Assembly: GCA_936450465.1 (NCBI GenBank)
Contig: OW388293.1
Span: forward strand, 85,768,134 to 85,832,133
DNA length: 64,000 bases
Reading direction: 5' to 3'
Origin: Gibbula magus
Taxonomy: Eukaryota > Mollusca > Gastropoda > Trochida > Trochidae
Every line of letters begins with the position of its first letter. Positions within the stretch are counted from its first letter, which is position 1. The position numbers and the translations under genes are program-made. This document shows positions 51,880-62,076 of the stretch, piece by piece. Under the pieces are notes generated by a model. It saw nothing but the letters and a program-made list of their open reading frames with translations. It made no database searches and was not told where the DNA came from.

Positions 51880-52200
51880 GGGTGGAGGGGGTAGGGGTTG
51901 GTGGTTACCGCGTTCGGCTACGGATCAAGCGGTCCGAGGTTCAAATCCCTCAAGGGCACGGCAACTTTGTCTGCAGTAGAGTTCTGTTCTACACGCAGTA
52001 AGGATTAGGTCCAAAGTTACACTGTATTTCAGCGTAGTAACACCCATGGTTCGCTAGTTCAAGTCAATGCTCGCATGTTTCACCGCAATGCTTAGCTACA
52101 TGGCTTTGTGGGCTTTCTCCCTGCAATAATACTAGCAGCCGCGATTTAAGTGAAATACTTTTAAAAGCGGCGTTGAACGCCATCTCACCTCATCAGTTGA
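51880..52200 (+). mobile_element. tRNA-derived SINE, near full length
   Basis: Head with a GGTTGGTGGTTACCGCG A-box-like part and a B box GAGGTTCAAATCCC, followed by AGGGCACGGCAACTTTGTCT, a middle body, and a tail near 52100-52190 containing TTTTAAAAGCGGCGTTGAAC. I recall this tail type as conserved among mollusc SINE families. The same head occurs at 52438. Non-autonomous, would depend on LINE enzymes not found here. Confidence 0.7.
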
Positions 52201-52437
52201 TATGGTCTGACAAAAAAGTATTCACTTGAGTGACGTCAAACGATTCTTGCATGTTGCCAAGCTATAGTTATCATGGCGTCATTTGATCGTAGTCTTAGCA
52301 GTTCAAACCAAATTACATTTTTGATTTTATTTTATAGTTTTCCTTTCGTTTCTGTATTAAATACATTATAAAACAATTATGGACTGGTGAACTCGTCAAT
52401 ACCTATCTCTATGGAACCGAGAAAACAAGTCATACAG

Positions 52438-52562
52438 GGGGCGGGATAGCGCAGTGGTTAGCGCATTCGTCTTCGGATCAAGAGGTCCGAGGTTCGAATC
52501 CCGCCAGGGGCACGGCAACTTTGTCTCACCTCACCTCCAGTCACACATTCATGATATCAACA

Positions 52563-52565
<3 letters not shown>
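52438..52565 (+). mobile_element. tRNA-derived SINE head, truncated
   Basis: GATAGCGCAGTGGTTAGCGC (A box) and GAGGTTCGAATCCCGCC (B box) are better preserved than in the copy 550 bp upstream, and both share GGGCACGGCAACTTTGTCTC. The body and conserved tail are missing and a TA tract follows. The stems do not form a complete cloverleaf, so it is called a SINE and not a tRNA gene. Confidence 0.7.

Positions 52566-52613
<48 letters not shown>
52566..52613. repeat. (TA)n microsatellite
   Basis: About 48 bp of alternating TA at the end of the truncated SINE; it may have grown from the element's own tail. Confidence 0.95.
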
Positions 52614-52615
<2 letters not shown>

Positions 52616-52829
52616 TTTGACATAAACTGTTCATAAGTTGTACAGCTGTATATGGCGGCGCATATCACCTGTCTCGAATTCAATCCCGAATGCAGTTGGT
52701 TGGAATACACTATTTGTCCATTGGATTGTCATTCACGATTAAAACCACTATATTCTCACACAAAATTACTTCAATGGACCACACAATCCGTATAAGTTCA
52801 GCCATTGACTAGAGAAGACCAGGGTATTT

Positions 52830-53315
52830 ATGGACAATCAACTTCTCTATTTGACGACGTCGTTTCGGTGTAAACACCACAGACTAGTGTCCGTATCCCA
52901 TGAACAGTTATTCACACTTACATCATTTACAGATTCAAGGGTCATCAATTGTCGAGTACCATCAGAACTACCTCAGGCCAAATTTCATAAAAGAATAAAA
53001 CGGACAGAGTTGTCCAAAAGTCCAAAAATCCAAAATATTCCAAATGGATTAGAACTGTTGGCAAGAACAGGCTTAACAACTGTAAACAATTTTGACCATA
53101 AGGAAATGGTATATATACGCCACAAGATCAATAGCATGTTCTACCCAAAAGGGTACATGATGAACAATAGGTTTAACACATTTAAAAGTGTGCTTTTAAC
53201 AAAAGCAATATTAGTCAGGTCAAAATACAGTTTTACCCCCAACAAATTGCTACAAAAGGTTTCTCAACTAGTTCTGGTAAGGTTTAGTGTACTTCATAAC
53301 ATACTAAAAGTTTAA
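52830..53315 (+). CDS. Unrecognised 161-codon ORF, weak
   Basis: This is the longest ATG-started frame outside tandem repeats on the plus strand. The predicted protein is basic (a KFHKRIKR patch), has no signal peptide, clear domain or membrane segment, and belongs to no family I recognise. It contains a local echo (CCAAAAGTCCAAAAATCCAA) and lies just after two SINEs, so a decayed transposable element or chance is as likely as a gene. Confidence 0.2.
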   Translation: MDNQLLYLTTSFRCKHHRLVSVSHEQLFTLTSFTDSRVINCRVPSELPQAKFHKRIKRTELSKSPKIQNIPNGLELLARTGLTTVNNFDHKEMVYIRHKINSMFYPKGYMMNNRFNTFKSVLLTKAILVRSKYSFTPNKLLQKVSQLVLVRFSVLHNILKV

Positions 53316-54635
53316 CCCCGGAAATGTGTTTTTCAAGATGGCGTCCGAACTCTTAATGATCATAACTCTGTAACCATCAACTCAAATGTGATGGTCTTGG
53401 TGTATATCCCTAGGTCAAAAATAGTGTTTGTCTATTATGGAACACAAAATCCAATATGGCCACTGACACCTACAATTGACCGCAAATCATTGACATTCAC
53501 TCGAATTTGATAATCTAGATATAGTTTATTTCAACGTTTGTTGGGGCAAGGGACACATTAGGACCATTTAAAATGAAAGTGGGCCATTATATTACAACTA
53601 AATCTAACTTTTTCCAATATGACGCTACTATTTGACTACTACAATTCTGATGTTTCTGTTAAGTGAAATGTTGTCTGTTGGTACTGATGTTCCTTCTGTT
53701 GTTCCTGTCAAGAGAAATGTTGTGTGATGGCACTGAACATCCTTATGGTGTTCCAATCACTCGATTTGTTGTCTCTACTCTGTTATCAGTTGATATTTTG
53801 TTTGAGGGTTTATTAAATAAATGGGGCTGAAAATTCGCCTTCATCAGCGTCTCCATACTCCAAGAAATATTGTGAATGCGGTTTCCGACATCGTTTCCCT
53901 GGTTTCTTTACGCACACAAGAGTTTTACGTTTTCCCAACTCTGCAACAAAACAGGAGATGTTGATGCTGCTATTCATGCACGTATGTTATCTATGTCTTA
54001 AGAACACCCGATACCCTTCCTCGAGTTAGTATTGTTATCATTATTCTCACAAGCAGTCGTGTATTACTAAAGTGCCGTGAATTAAAGAGAATCGAAGCAG
54101 AGGTCGGAAATGTTGTGATAAAAAATTACAACAGAAACATGATACAATTCTGGACTTCACTTTCCTGATATGATTCGGCGTGGTTGTTAAAACACAAAAA
54201 TAAGTGTTTCAAACACGATGTGAACTTAATAGCTGATAGTCTGTTTTCAATGATTTGTTCTGAGATTGTTATCAAGGTCATCAAAATCTAATTAGCCTTG
54301 TGTTTTTTTTATGGTAGACCTTTGGTACTATATTCAGTGAATATTTGGTGGGATATCACGCTGACATGCTTCACATGAAAGTTCACATGCAGAGCAACTC
54401 ACAGTTTCGCTATCATTTGAAGTATATTGTAAAGGTGATTAAACCCCCTTATCTGTCGTATGGGAAGATTTAAACCATTTACAATGAAATACTGCTAAAA
54501 CTGAAAATTTAATTTTAACAAACTGTAGTACGTGAGGCCATCTCTCTTGAGTGTTCTTGTATACTTAGGTAGGCAGATACAAACTACAGTCTGCGTTCAA
54601 CATACAGGTTGCTCTTTCTTTCAAAATAATTATCA
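53316..54635. other. Sequence without recognised gene
   Basis: Contains CAAGATGGCG- and CCAATATGGCC-type segments near 53335 and 53455 that look like dispersed repeat material. No exon supported. Confidence 0.35.
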
Positions 54636-54800
54636 ACCTCGATTATTAATCTCGAACTCAATAGTCAACCTCCATTATTAAACTCGACTATCTAACTCAA
54701 TTGTCAACCTATCTAACTCAATTGTCAATCTCCATTATTAAACTCGACTATCTAACTCAATTATCAACATCCATTTTTAAACTCAATTGTCAAACTTCAT
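54636..54800. repeat. Imperfect short tandem repeats
   Basis: ACTCAATTGTCAACCT and CCATTATTAAACTCGACT alternate several times with small changes. Confidence 0.75.
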
Positions 54801-55213
54801 GTATTTATTTAAGGTGAACTAGCATCCATGATGTAAAAAGGTTTTCACCTTCAAGCATCAGTTCACCACCATCACGTTGACACTTCTGATTGGACCTGGT
54901 CACATGTTTCCTATTAATGCACATCTTGTCTGATTTACTGTAGCTATAGCCTCTGCAACAAACTTAAATTAAACAAAGAAAGTTGAATATAAAATATAAA
55001 TTCTTCTCAAAGAAAATTTCTCAATATAATATATGTAGCTAATATATTCTACTTTGTAGAGAGGGCAGCCGTTTTCTGTCCTTACATGAACTAGACATGT
55101 CTAAGTGTCCTTACATGTAATATAAATTTGCAAGGGTCCTTACATGTAATATAAATTCACCTGATGCATATCCGTATACAAACTTGGGACATTGAGAAAG
55201 TTCCAAGACTGAG
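54801..55213. other. AT-rich sequence with a small duplication
   Basis: CCTTACATGTAATATAAATT occurs twice in a row at about 55109 and 55138. No gene recognised. Confidence 0.5.
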
Positions 55214-55507
55214 TTGTGTCCCCTGTGCCTCAGGAAATCGCCCCTCATGACGATTCGCTACATGAGTAAGAAAACTTATTTTGACCATCTACCACAGAAG
55301 TTTATAGTTACAGAAACCTGGAACCTAACACTCTTCAACAGCATTGTCCACCTCACTAATGATCTACAGACCATGTCGGGCAAGATGTACTTTCGTGATA
55401 AGATGAACGTACGGTGGTTTGAGGGGGTGAGGCAACACTTCAACACTACATTGGCTGCCTCAACTACGTCAACATTGACTTTAAGTATAAGACAACTATA
55501 CACATAA
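55214..55507 (+). CDS. Possible exon or pseudogene fragment, unrecognised
   Basis: A 97-codon frame with protein-like composition in its middle (MYFRDKMNVRWFEGVRQHFN, with tryptophans, charged residues and an NTT sequon nearby), preceded by CTTGGGACATTGAGAAAG and a possible AAG acceptor. A 75-codon antisense ORF overlaps it. No family was recognised, and the flanks lack clear splice sites, so it could be a retrocopy fragment. Confidence 0.22.
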   Translation: MCPLCLRKSPLMTIRYMSKKTYFDHLPQKFIVTETWNLTLFNSIVHLTNDLQTMSGKMYFRDKMNVRWFEGVRQHFNTTLAASTTSTLTLSIRQLYT

Positions 55508-58500
55508 TAACTCCGTATTTACTGTATGCTCGACGTTTAGGTAAAGGGACAATGAACCTGGCATCAAGGAGAGATGGGAACAAGAAATCAAAATCGCTGA
55601 CATCAACATTTTGCGACAAAAATTTATTGTTGTGAATAAGTCTCAAAATGTATGGATCACGTTGTTTTGGGCATAGGCTTATTTGTACACTAACGGGGAG
55701 CGCTTAAATTTACCGTAAAGCCTTTATAACGGTTATTTTACGACATGCCGCATAACGTCAACGTCACCTATATTCGCGGTAAATATGTTACTACGTGTGT
55801 ATTCGAATTACATGAGTATCTCAAGTGAGTGACGAATTTAAATAGCCTGGTATAATCAACTGATGGTTATTCTTTAAAATGTGCACTCTAAGATTGATAA
55901 TATGTTCAATAATGATTACACGGTAGGCCGTCAAAGTTACACTTCAAATCATCAAAACTGCCGTGACGTCAGGTTTTTACATGTACGTTTATGTAGGTAA
56001 TTTAAAAAATGAAGTTAAAGTGATGAAACACGTTCGGTGACCCCCTATTAATATTTCTGAATTCGTTTGTTCAGTTAAGTGTGCACATCATATTAAAGTT
56101 TTAGCAATATCTAACATATGCGTGTTAGTGACAAATCCTGTTGAACATGCGAAACACGATGATAAAAGTGCCGTTTTTAATTAAAAAGTGCTTAATTTAA
56201 TTGTGTTTCTCTTTCCAGCGTCATTAATTATCAAAATATAGATATGCTATACATCCTCGTGTGTGATTGAAATGTATCTTAAAGGATTCGCATCGAGGTT
56301 TATTCATTGAAAGCGAGCGCTTAATTTAAATACATCAAATCAGTCAAAAATGGCATGATTTGCCGACGGGTGTATTATCAATAATGCCGATAACTCTTTA
56401 ATTCGTTCGTTTTTTCTTCTTACAATTTTGGATAAAAGACACAATAAACTTGCTATTTTGAAAACATAAACGAATTCTTAAATATTCGATTTCATCATTC
56501 CATCTCTCCTTAAGGACGTCACTGTGCATTCGAAGCAGCAGCACACCAGTTCATGGCTTCCACCTTTCTTTAGTCTTAATCCCAGACAACACACGTCCTA
56601 GTCATCTCCTGGTGGAAACCGTTATTGGCTTGTGATCGCTGGGTAGTAAATCGCTCACAAGCGAGATTAACTTACAGTCCCTGATATAACTACATACAAA
56701 GAGCTTCATGAAAAATTTAGTATGCTCAGGAAGATTTTTACAAAATGAATATATGTTGTGGCGTTTAGCGGAGCTTTGATAAGTAATCAGTCAGTAATCA
56801 CTCTTAAGTTTGTTTAGGAGTGTTGATAATAAATTACACCTGTCATTCTGCATTGTAGAGTTTTCCAAGTTTTATGAAGACATTATGTACATACAGTCTG
56901 TCTAATGAGCAGTAGAGTTTCGTTGATCTGTCTATCTGTTTAATTCGTGAAGTTTTAAACTGTGGGATATCGGTTGCATTACAAGACATATCAACATTTT
57001 TTTCACAGGACGCACCAACTACTAAGCTTCTATCAAAGTAAACTCAGTCGACATATATACACTATTAATACAGATACTATACACTGCACAATAGATTGCT
57101 GTAAAAAAAGCCCGTTCCTTGTCCTTGTCCATGGGAGAAATAATCGAACAACTTTCGGGTAATTCATCAAAATATTGATAGTTAAGCTTCAAACATCGCA
57201 CAACATTTTCTATGTTAAACTTGAGAATATTAACCGTTTTTACTTAATCACGAGACATTTAATGTAGAGGTCCATTAATATATGATGTTTCAATTTTCAA
57301 TTAGAGACATTTCCAAAAAATTCAAAAAAAACATACAGGCTTGTTTTGAACGATTGGCCATAAATTATGAATAATTCCTAGGTCACATGGTTTAGCTAAC
57401 ATTTTGATTTTGATGATTTACAATTATGCAATTTTGAAATGGGAAATTTGCGTCTCAATAAACCTACAGACATGTTAGAGAATTGCAACTTCCGTCACAA
57501 GATGTGCAATAACAATGGAAGGATGCATTAATTCATGACATTCAGATGTATTGGCTCATTTATGCGCTGAATCCGTTGATCGTCACTTGTGACTATATTT
57601 TTCTTCTTACATTCTGTCTTGTCCGGTACCTGTCATCTTTTTTTTGCAAATGTAATTATATATATTGTAAATACACAGAGAGCGTATCCTAAGTTGGATA
57701 ACTTGTTCCCAATACTTTTCATTATGAAAAGTATATGTTTAAACCAAACACAATCAATGATCACTTTTCATCCAATTATTTTAAATATTTAAAATAAACC
57801 ATGCTTAAGTCGCAACCTGTGACCTTGACATTTGACCTATTTCAATGAATGTCTTTCTAAATCTTGGAAATGCTCCACAGTTGATATGAACCAAATAAGG
57901 ACCACAAAGCACACACACTGTCACCTCCAACCACTCATTTAAGTTCAATCAACTCACAGCCAATACCTCAATCTATAGGAACTCTTTTTTCCCATGAACC
58001 ATTCCTGAGTAGAACACCCTGTCACTCCTTATAGTTATGAGTGAGTCATTCGAGACGTTCAAGTCCCCCCTGCATATACCAAAAGCTGCCGCCGCAGCGC
58101 GCATACACCACGTAACATGACTCTCTATGAATAGGATGATGACATACAAATGAGAATCAAAATTAGAATGACATATATTACTCAATAAGTGTTTTGACTC
58201 GGGAGTAGATAAATGGTATGACATTTGGAAGAACTTGGTTCTCAGTGAACGATGCGAAATAAAATGACAAGAAGAACTCATGAGGATACGTTTTGCCAAA
58301 CGAGCACGTGACTCTCAGCTGTCCCAAGCAGAACGGATGGGGGCTTCAAGGCAGGTGAAGTAGGCGACAAGGTAACTTTTCCAATTCTAATGGTTGATCG
58401 AAGAAGAAGTGATCCAAGAAACATGTCTGTGAAAGCTTGGGCATTAGTTATAATTAGTTACTCTTAACATACCTGGCTTTTTTTTCTGGGAAATGTATCA

Positions 58501-58689
58501 TAGTTGGGTGCTTCACCAGATACTGTTTAAGGGCCGCAGAGAGTTTGTGTTTCAAATTACCACCTACCAACGACTGAACGCGGCTGATTTTGTCGATTGA
58601 TACACAAATAACTTAAGTTTTTATTGATTGATTCCCAACATGTACACATTGCATGTTACCTGTGATGATTGCTTCCCTAATTAACTTAG
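55508..58689. other. AT-rich sequence upstream of the duplicated gene's third exon
   Basis: No supported gene. On the minus strand a possible terminal exon lies at 58278-58386 (acceptor ATTAG, then 36 codons including the stop, Pro/Ser/Thr-containing), but no phase-matched donor was found in the preceding exon, so it is only noted. The 108-codon minus ORF at 57973-58299 overlaps it in another frame. Confidence 0.35.
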
Positions 58690-60667
58690 TTACATGCTGA
58701 TTGGTTCACAAACTAATTTAGTTATATAATGAGTTGTACAAACCAGTCTACGCATCGATGACATCAGTCCTGTTGTTGTAGATGATGTCAACTCTGTTGA
58801 TGTAGATGTCGGTTCTGTTGTTGTAGATGATGTAGGTTCTGTTGTTGTAGATGATGTCAACTCTGATGATGTAGATGTCGGTTCTGTTGTTGTAGGAGTC
58901 GTCAGTTCTGTTGTTGTAGGTGATATATATTCTGTTGTAGACGATATCAGTTCTGATGTAGTGGAGGATATCTGTTCTGTTGTTGTAGAAGACGTCGGAT
59001 CCGATTGATGAAGCTCTCCATTCAGACCTGTCCTTTGTATTCCTGATACTTGACATTCAGCAGATGGTTATTAATATTGCAACATACACAAAGCTATGAA
59101 GGCTATATACATACTCGTATATTGAAAATGAAGGTTGTTTCTCAAGGGGTGGGGAAAAAACGGTCAGAGAAACGGTAGTATGATATGAGACAAATCAAGA
59201 TTTCGTAAAAAGTAATGTGAGCTTGTATACTCTAATAACTCAACTCATATCTCTTGTCTTCCAAAGATAACTTTCCAAATTAACTCACTGATCTGTGTCG
59301 ACAGCTGTCTGGTTTAAAAACAAATCATAACTTTAAACCTTAAAATTGTCTTTATAAGGGCAACAGGATAAGGGCCTTAAAGTAGCACGTTTTTCTCACC
59401 GAAATAAAATGATCTCATGAAAAGGTCAATTATTGTTAGCAATGGCTAAATAATACTGAATTAAAAAAAGTTATGAGACGAATGCACATTGTTCGATTAG
59501 GCCGTTGGAGTCCATTTCCCATCGACCAGCCATTTCAATATGTTCACATTAAAATGGCCACTTCAAGGTAACTAAACACTCAAAGTAGAGTTTTGAATAT
59601 GGTACCATGATCATAATTTGTTCACTTTTTATTATTTTCGTTCAATTAATTAATTCATCAGTAAAGCAGTATGTGAACGATTCATTAAATTTATTATTTA
59701 ATCCTTTTTATAATCCCAGACATTAAATTTATTATTTAATACTTTTTATAATCCCAGACATTAATTTTATTTTAAAAGAAATGGCGTCGTCTGAATCGAC
59801 TTTAGGAACGTACCTTTAACACACAGTCCATTGGTACTGTTATAGGTCAGCTTTCCACAGTCCTAGTGAGCACCATATATTTAGAAGTTTTAGGTAATTT
59901 AATATCATAAACAACGAAAAATAGAAACGAATTAAAGGTAACACATGTGACAAACACCTAGTATACAAGTGTAGAAGACAGTAGTTGATCCAAAGTGGAC
60001 GACAAATCATGATCTAGATAGAATTTTACGTTTACGTAATTTAAAAAAAATATGGCATTGCATCTACATGTACATATTATATTTTGAAGAATATCTAAAG
60101 TGGTTGTGTCAGTGAAAAGGCTGTCGAAATTTCGAAATTGAATTTTTTTTTTCTCCTTGGTTGTCAAAGATTTGCTTTATATATCCATTTAAGCATCTGC
60201 AGGAATTCTGAGAAGTATCATTTAATATCATTCGTTAACAATAAGAATGTCATACACTTTCTGGTTACATAAAATGATAACAGGGCCATTTTTATAAAGA
60301 AAAAAACATAAAAAGTAATAAACGAATAATACAATGAATCTATTCGTGCTATTTCTCCTTCATCATATCTCACCATTTTATAGAAGGCCAACACCTTGAA
60401 GCCTTTGTGTCCGTACTTGTAACAGCGAGTCGCCACCAACCTGCACGTCTCCCTTGTGTTTCCTGTCTGCACACCATGACATCGCCTCTCCATGCATCTC
60501 CTCGCACAGAACTGGAGCCCCGCCCTGTCAGCCCCGTTCTTATCATTCAAGTCTTTGTTGTCACAGACCAGGCTACTCTCCGGACTAACCTTGTTTATAT
60601 GACATACGAGGTACAGACAAACAACTAACCACGTTTGGGCAGCGTGTAACGTGTTGATGCTCATCAT
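58690..60667 (-). CDS. Secreted PAN/Apple-like, mucin-like protein, left copy (3 exons)
   Basis: Exons on the minus strand: 60374-60667 (98 codons, ATG ATG start, donor GTGAGA), 59814-59862 (49 nt, acceptor CTCACTAG, donor GTACGT), and 59042 down to a TAA at 58690-58692 (acceptor TATCAG; the 3' end may instead be spliced). Phases agree at both junctions (0, then 1), giving about 231 residues. Residues 12-28 (TWLVVCLYLVCHINKVS) are a signal peptide. Eight cysteines follow at about 35, 54, 58, 63, 75, 82, 100 and 112, with the CxxxC pattern and a GFKVLAFYK end that resemble PAN/Apple domains, which bind proteins or sugars. An NST sequon lies in exon 2. Exon 3 is a Ser/Thr/Glu/Pro-rich repeat (TTTEPTSS-like), expected to be O-glycosylated. 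Head-to-head with a near-identical copy at 62802. No anchor was seen. Confidence 0.7.
58748..59000 (-). repeat. Mucin-like Ser/Thr repeat inside exon 3
   Basis: The coding strand repeats ACAACAACAGAAC and ACATCATCTACAAC blocks every 30-45 bp. In the spliced frame this gives SSTTTEPTS and STELTSS motifs; the frame beginning with ATG at 59056 gives Tyr/Asn/Asp-rich sequence instead and is rejected because its start lies upstream of the acceptor and it does not join exon 2. Confidence 0.7.
59683..59758. repeat. 38-bp tandem duplication, left arm only
   Basis: CATTAAATTTATTATTTAAT begins at 59683 and again at 59721, with one substitution between units. The right arm has a single copy near 63712-63755. 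Confidence 0.9.
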
Positions 60668-61392
60668 TCAATTACTCTCTTTAAAATCATGCAGACAAGA
60701 TAAAGTCAAACACGAAGCTCGGGATGACACGTGATACATAAATAATACAACCGTGATCATAACATTCCATCTCTGATGGAAACAAGTTTCAATAAACAAC
60801 TTTCCATCAACGTCTTTAGGATCAGTTTCGTTTCAGAGTAATTATAAGTGTATAGTCACCAGAAGAAAGTACGAGTTGTGTCTTATACAATGTTCATTTT
60901 TATGTGAGTTTAATGTACATTCCAAATCAATTTGTATTTGCATCTATTAAGTGCAATTTGATATTTCTATAAGAGGAATCAACTTCTCCAGACCAGACAG
61001 AAGCTATCTGTGACATTACATGTTTTTATTCACAAGACGTTTGTAGATTAAAACATTGGTGTTTGTTTTAATGAATATATATGTGAGTATATATAATTGG
61101 TTAATTGGAATATATAGCTGTATTGTGATAATCAGAATGTTATTTACTTGGATCAGACTTTGATAGTATATGAACATTATTGAGTGCTATGCTAAAAGGT
61201 TTTTTCTCTCACTTTATTTCTTTTTTGGAAGCACTATATATGCATATGCACATATCACGTTTGCCTAGCAACCATTGTTTCACAGCGACTTTCCGTATTC
61301 GTCGTCTGTAACGTCATAAAACGATGCTTCGTGACGTCACTGTAGCTTGTTGTCCGTTTACTGGCTAACCGTTACCGTAATGGGTAATAAAG
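60668..61392 (-). promoter_or_regulatory. Upstream region of the left gene copy
   Basis: This 725-bp part of the arm lies between the left start codon and the spacer. It has a CACGTG E-box near 60729, an AT-rich TATTATTTATG stretch at about 60740-60755 that could serve as a TATA-like element, TGACGTCA at 61332-61339 and TAACGTCA at 61309-61316. The matching part of the right arm is 62077-62801. Confidence 0.35.
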
Positions 61393-62076
61393 GTAATCCA
61401 CCCATCCAGCGAGCCACGCCCGTTGTTGTTGAACTTCACTGATAGCGTTCGACTGAGCTATGCACAGGACCACGTGCCACCACTACGAGGGCATTCATCT
61501 CGGGGTTCATATTTTACATACGATGCCTTAGGGCAACATACCACTTTGTCATGGTGACGTGGCGTCATAAACAATGCTATGACGTCACGTGTTTAATTCA
61601 ATTCAGATTAGTAAACAGAATTTTATATTTGTGTCTAGGTCATATTATATTTACGAACCTCGTGAATATCGTTATATCCCTCGCTCTCGGCCAGGAATTA
61701 CTAATATTCAGTGACTCGTGTCGTAAACATAGTAGGAAATGGACACGTATATGATATATTCTATTTATGTTGGGTTAAAAAAGAAACAAGACATGTTATA
61801 TTGTTACCAGACATTACAAAGACACCTGCAAATGAAATAATAAGAAATCCGCACGTACCGGTCTTAAATCATTCCTTGTAGCCACTTAAGACGTTAGTAA
61901 GCAGGTGCTTTACACCGAATAGTCAGATTATAGAGATTATTACCCGAGAAAGTGTATCATATGATTCTTACGAAACGAGTGTCAATTGTTGTATTGCCCG
62001 AGCGAGAGCGAGGGTTATACATACATTTCTAGGGTTTTTTAAAAGTCATATGGCACACTTTCGACGGTAGTAGTTT
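61393..62076. other. Spacer between inverted arms, 684 bp
   Basis: Unique relative to the arms. It contains a perfect TGACGTCA at 61580-61587 within TGACGTCACGTG, and a nested inverted repeat listed separately. A 67-codon plus ORF (61551-61754) was not called. As a shared interval between divergent genes it may act as a bidirectional control region. Confidence 0.6.
61667..62022. mobile_element. Possible MITE: nested imperfect inverted repeat in the spacer
   Basis: A segment of about 60 bp starting CGTTATATCCCTCGCTCTCG (from about 61668) matches, at roughly three bases in four by eye, the reverse complement of 61967-62022, including CCCTCGCTCTCG and an ACTCGTNTCGTAA motif. No target-site duplication was fixed and no transposase is present. 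Confidence 0.4.

Larger units (their letters stand above)
59438..61392. repeat. Left arm of large inverted duplication
   Basis: This arm is the reverse complement of 62077-64000. It runs from GGCTAAATAATACTGAA at its outer end to CCGTAATGGGTAATAAAG at its inner end. Scattered substitutions and small indels separate the arms, including a 38-bp tandem duplication present only here. The outer limit is uncertain because the right arm reaches the window edge still matching. Confidence 0.95.

Noticed and set aside
52440..52514. Functional tRNA gene
   Set aside because: A and B boxes are good but the acceptor and anticodon stems do not pair, and the same head is part of a SINE 550 bp upstream.
58748..59056. 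Tyr/Asn-rich ATG-started minus ORF
   Set aside because: Its ATG lies upstream of the acceptor and its frame does not join exon 2; the spliced frame gives a coherent Ser/Thr-rich mucin-like segment instead.
60218..60373. C-terminal extension of the exon 1 frame past the GTGAGA donor
   Set aside because: The extension differs more between the arms, becomes low-complexity hydrophobic sequence, and the splice alternative joins a cysteine-bearing exon in phase.
60407..60628. Plus-strand 73-codon ORF (and its mirror at 62841-63125 minus)
   Set aside because: Antisense shadow of exon 1 of the duplicated gene, seen in both arms.
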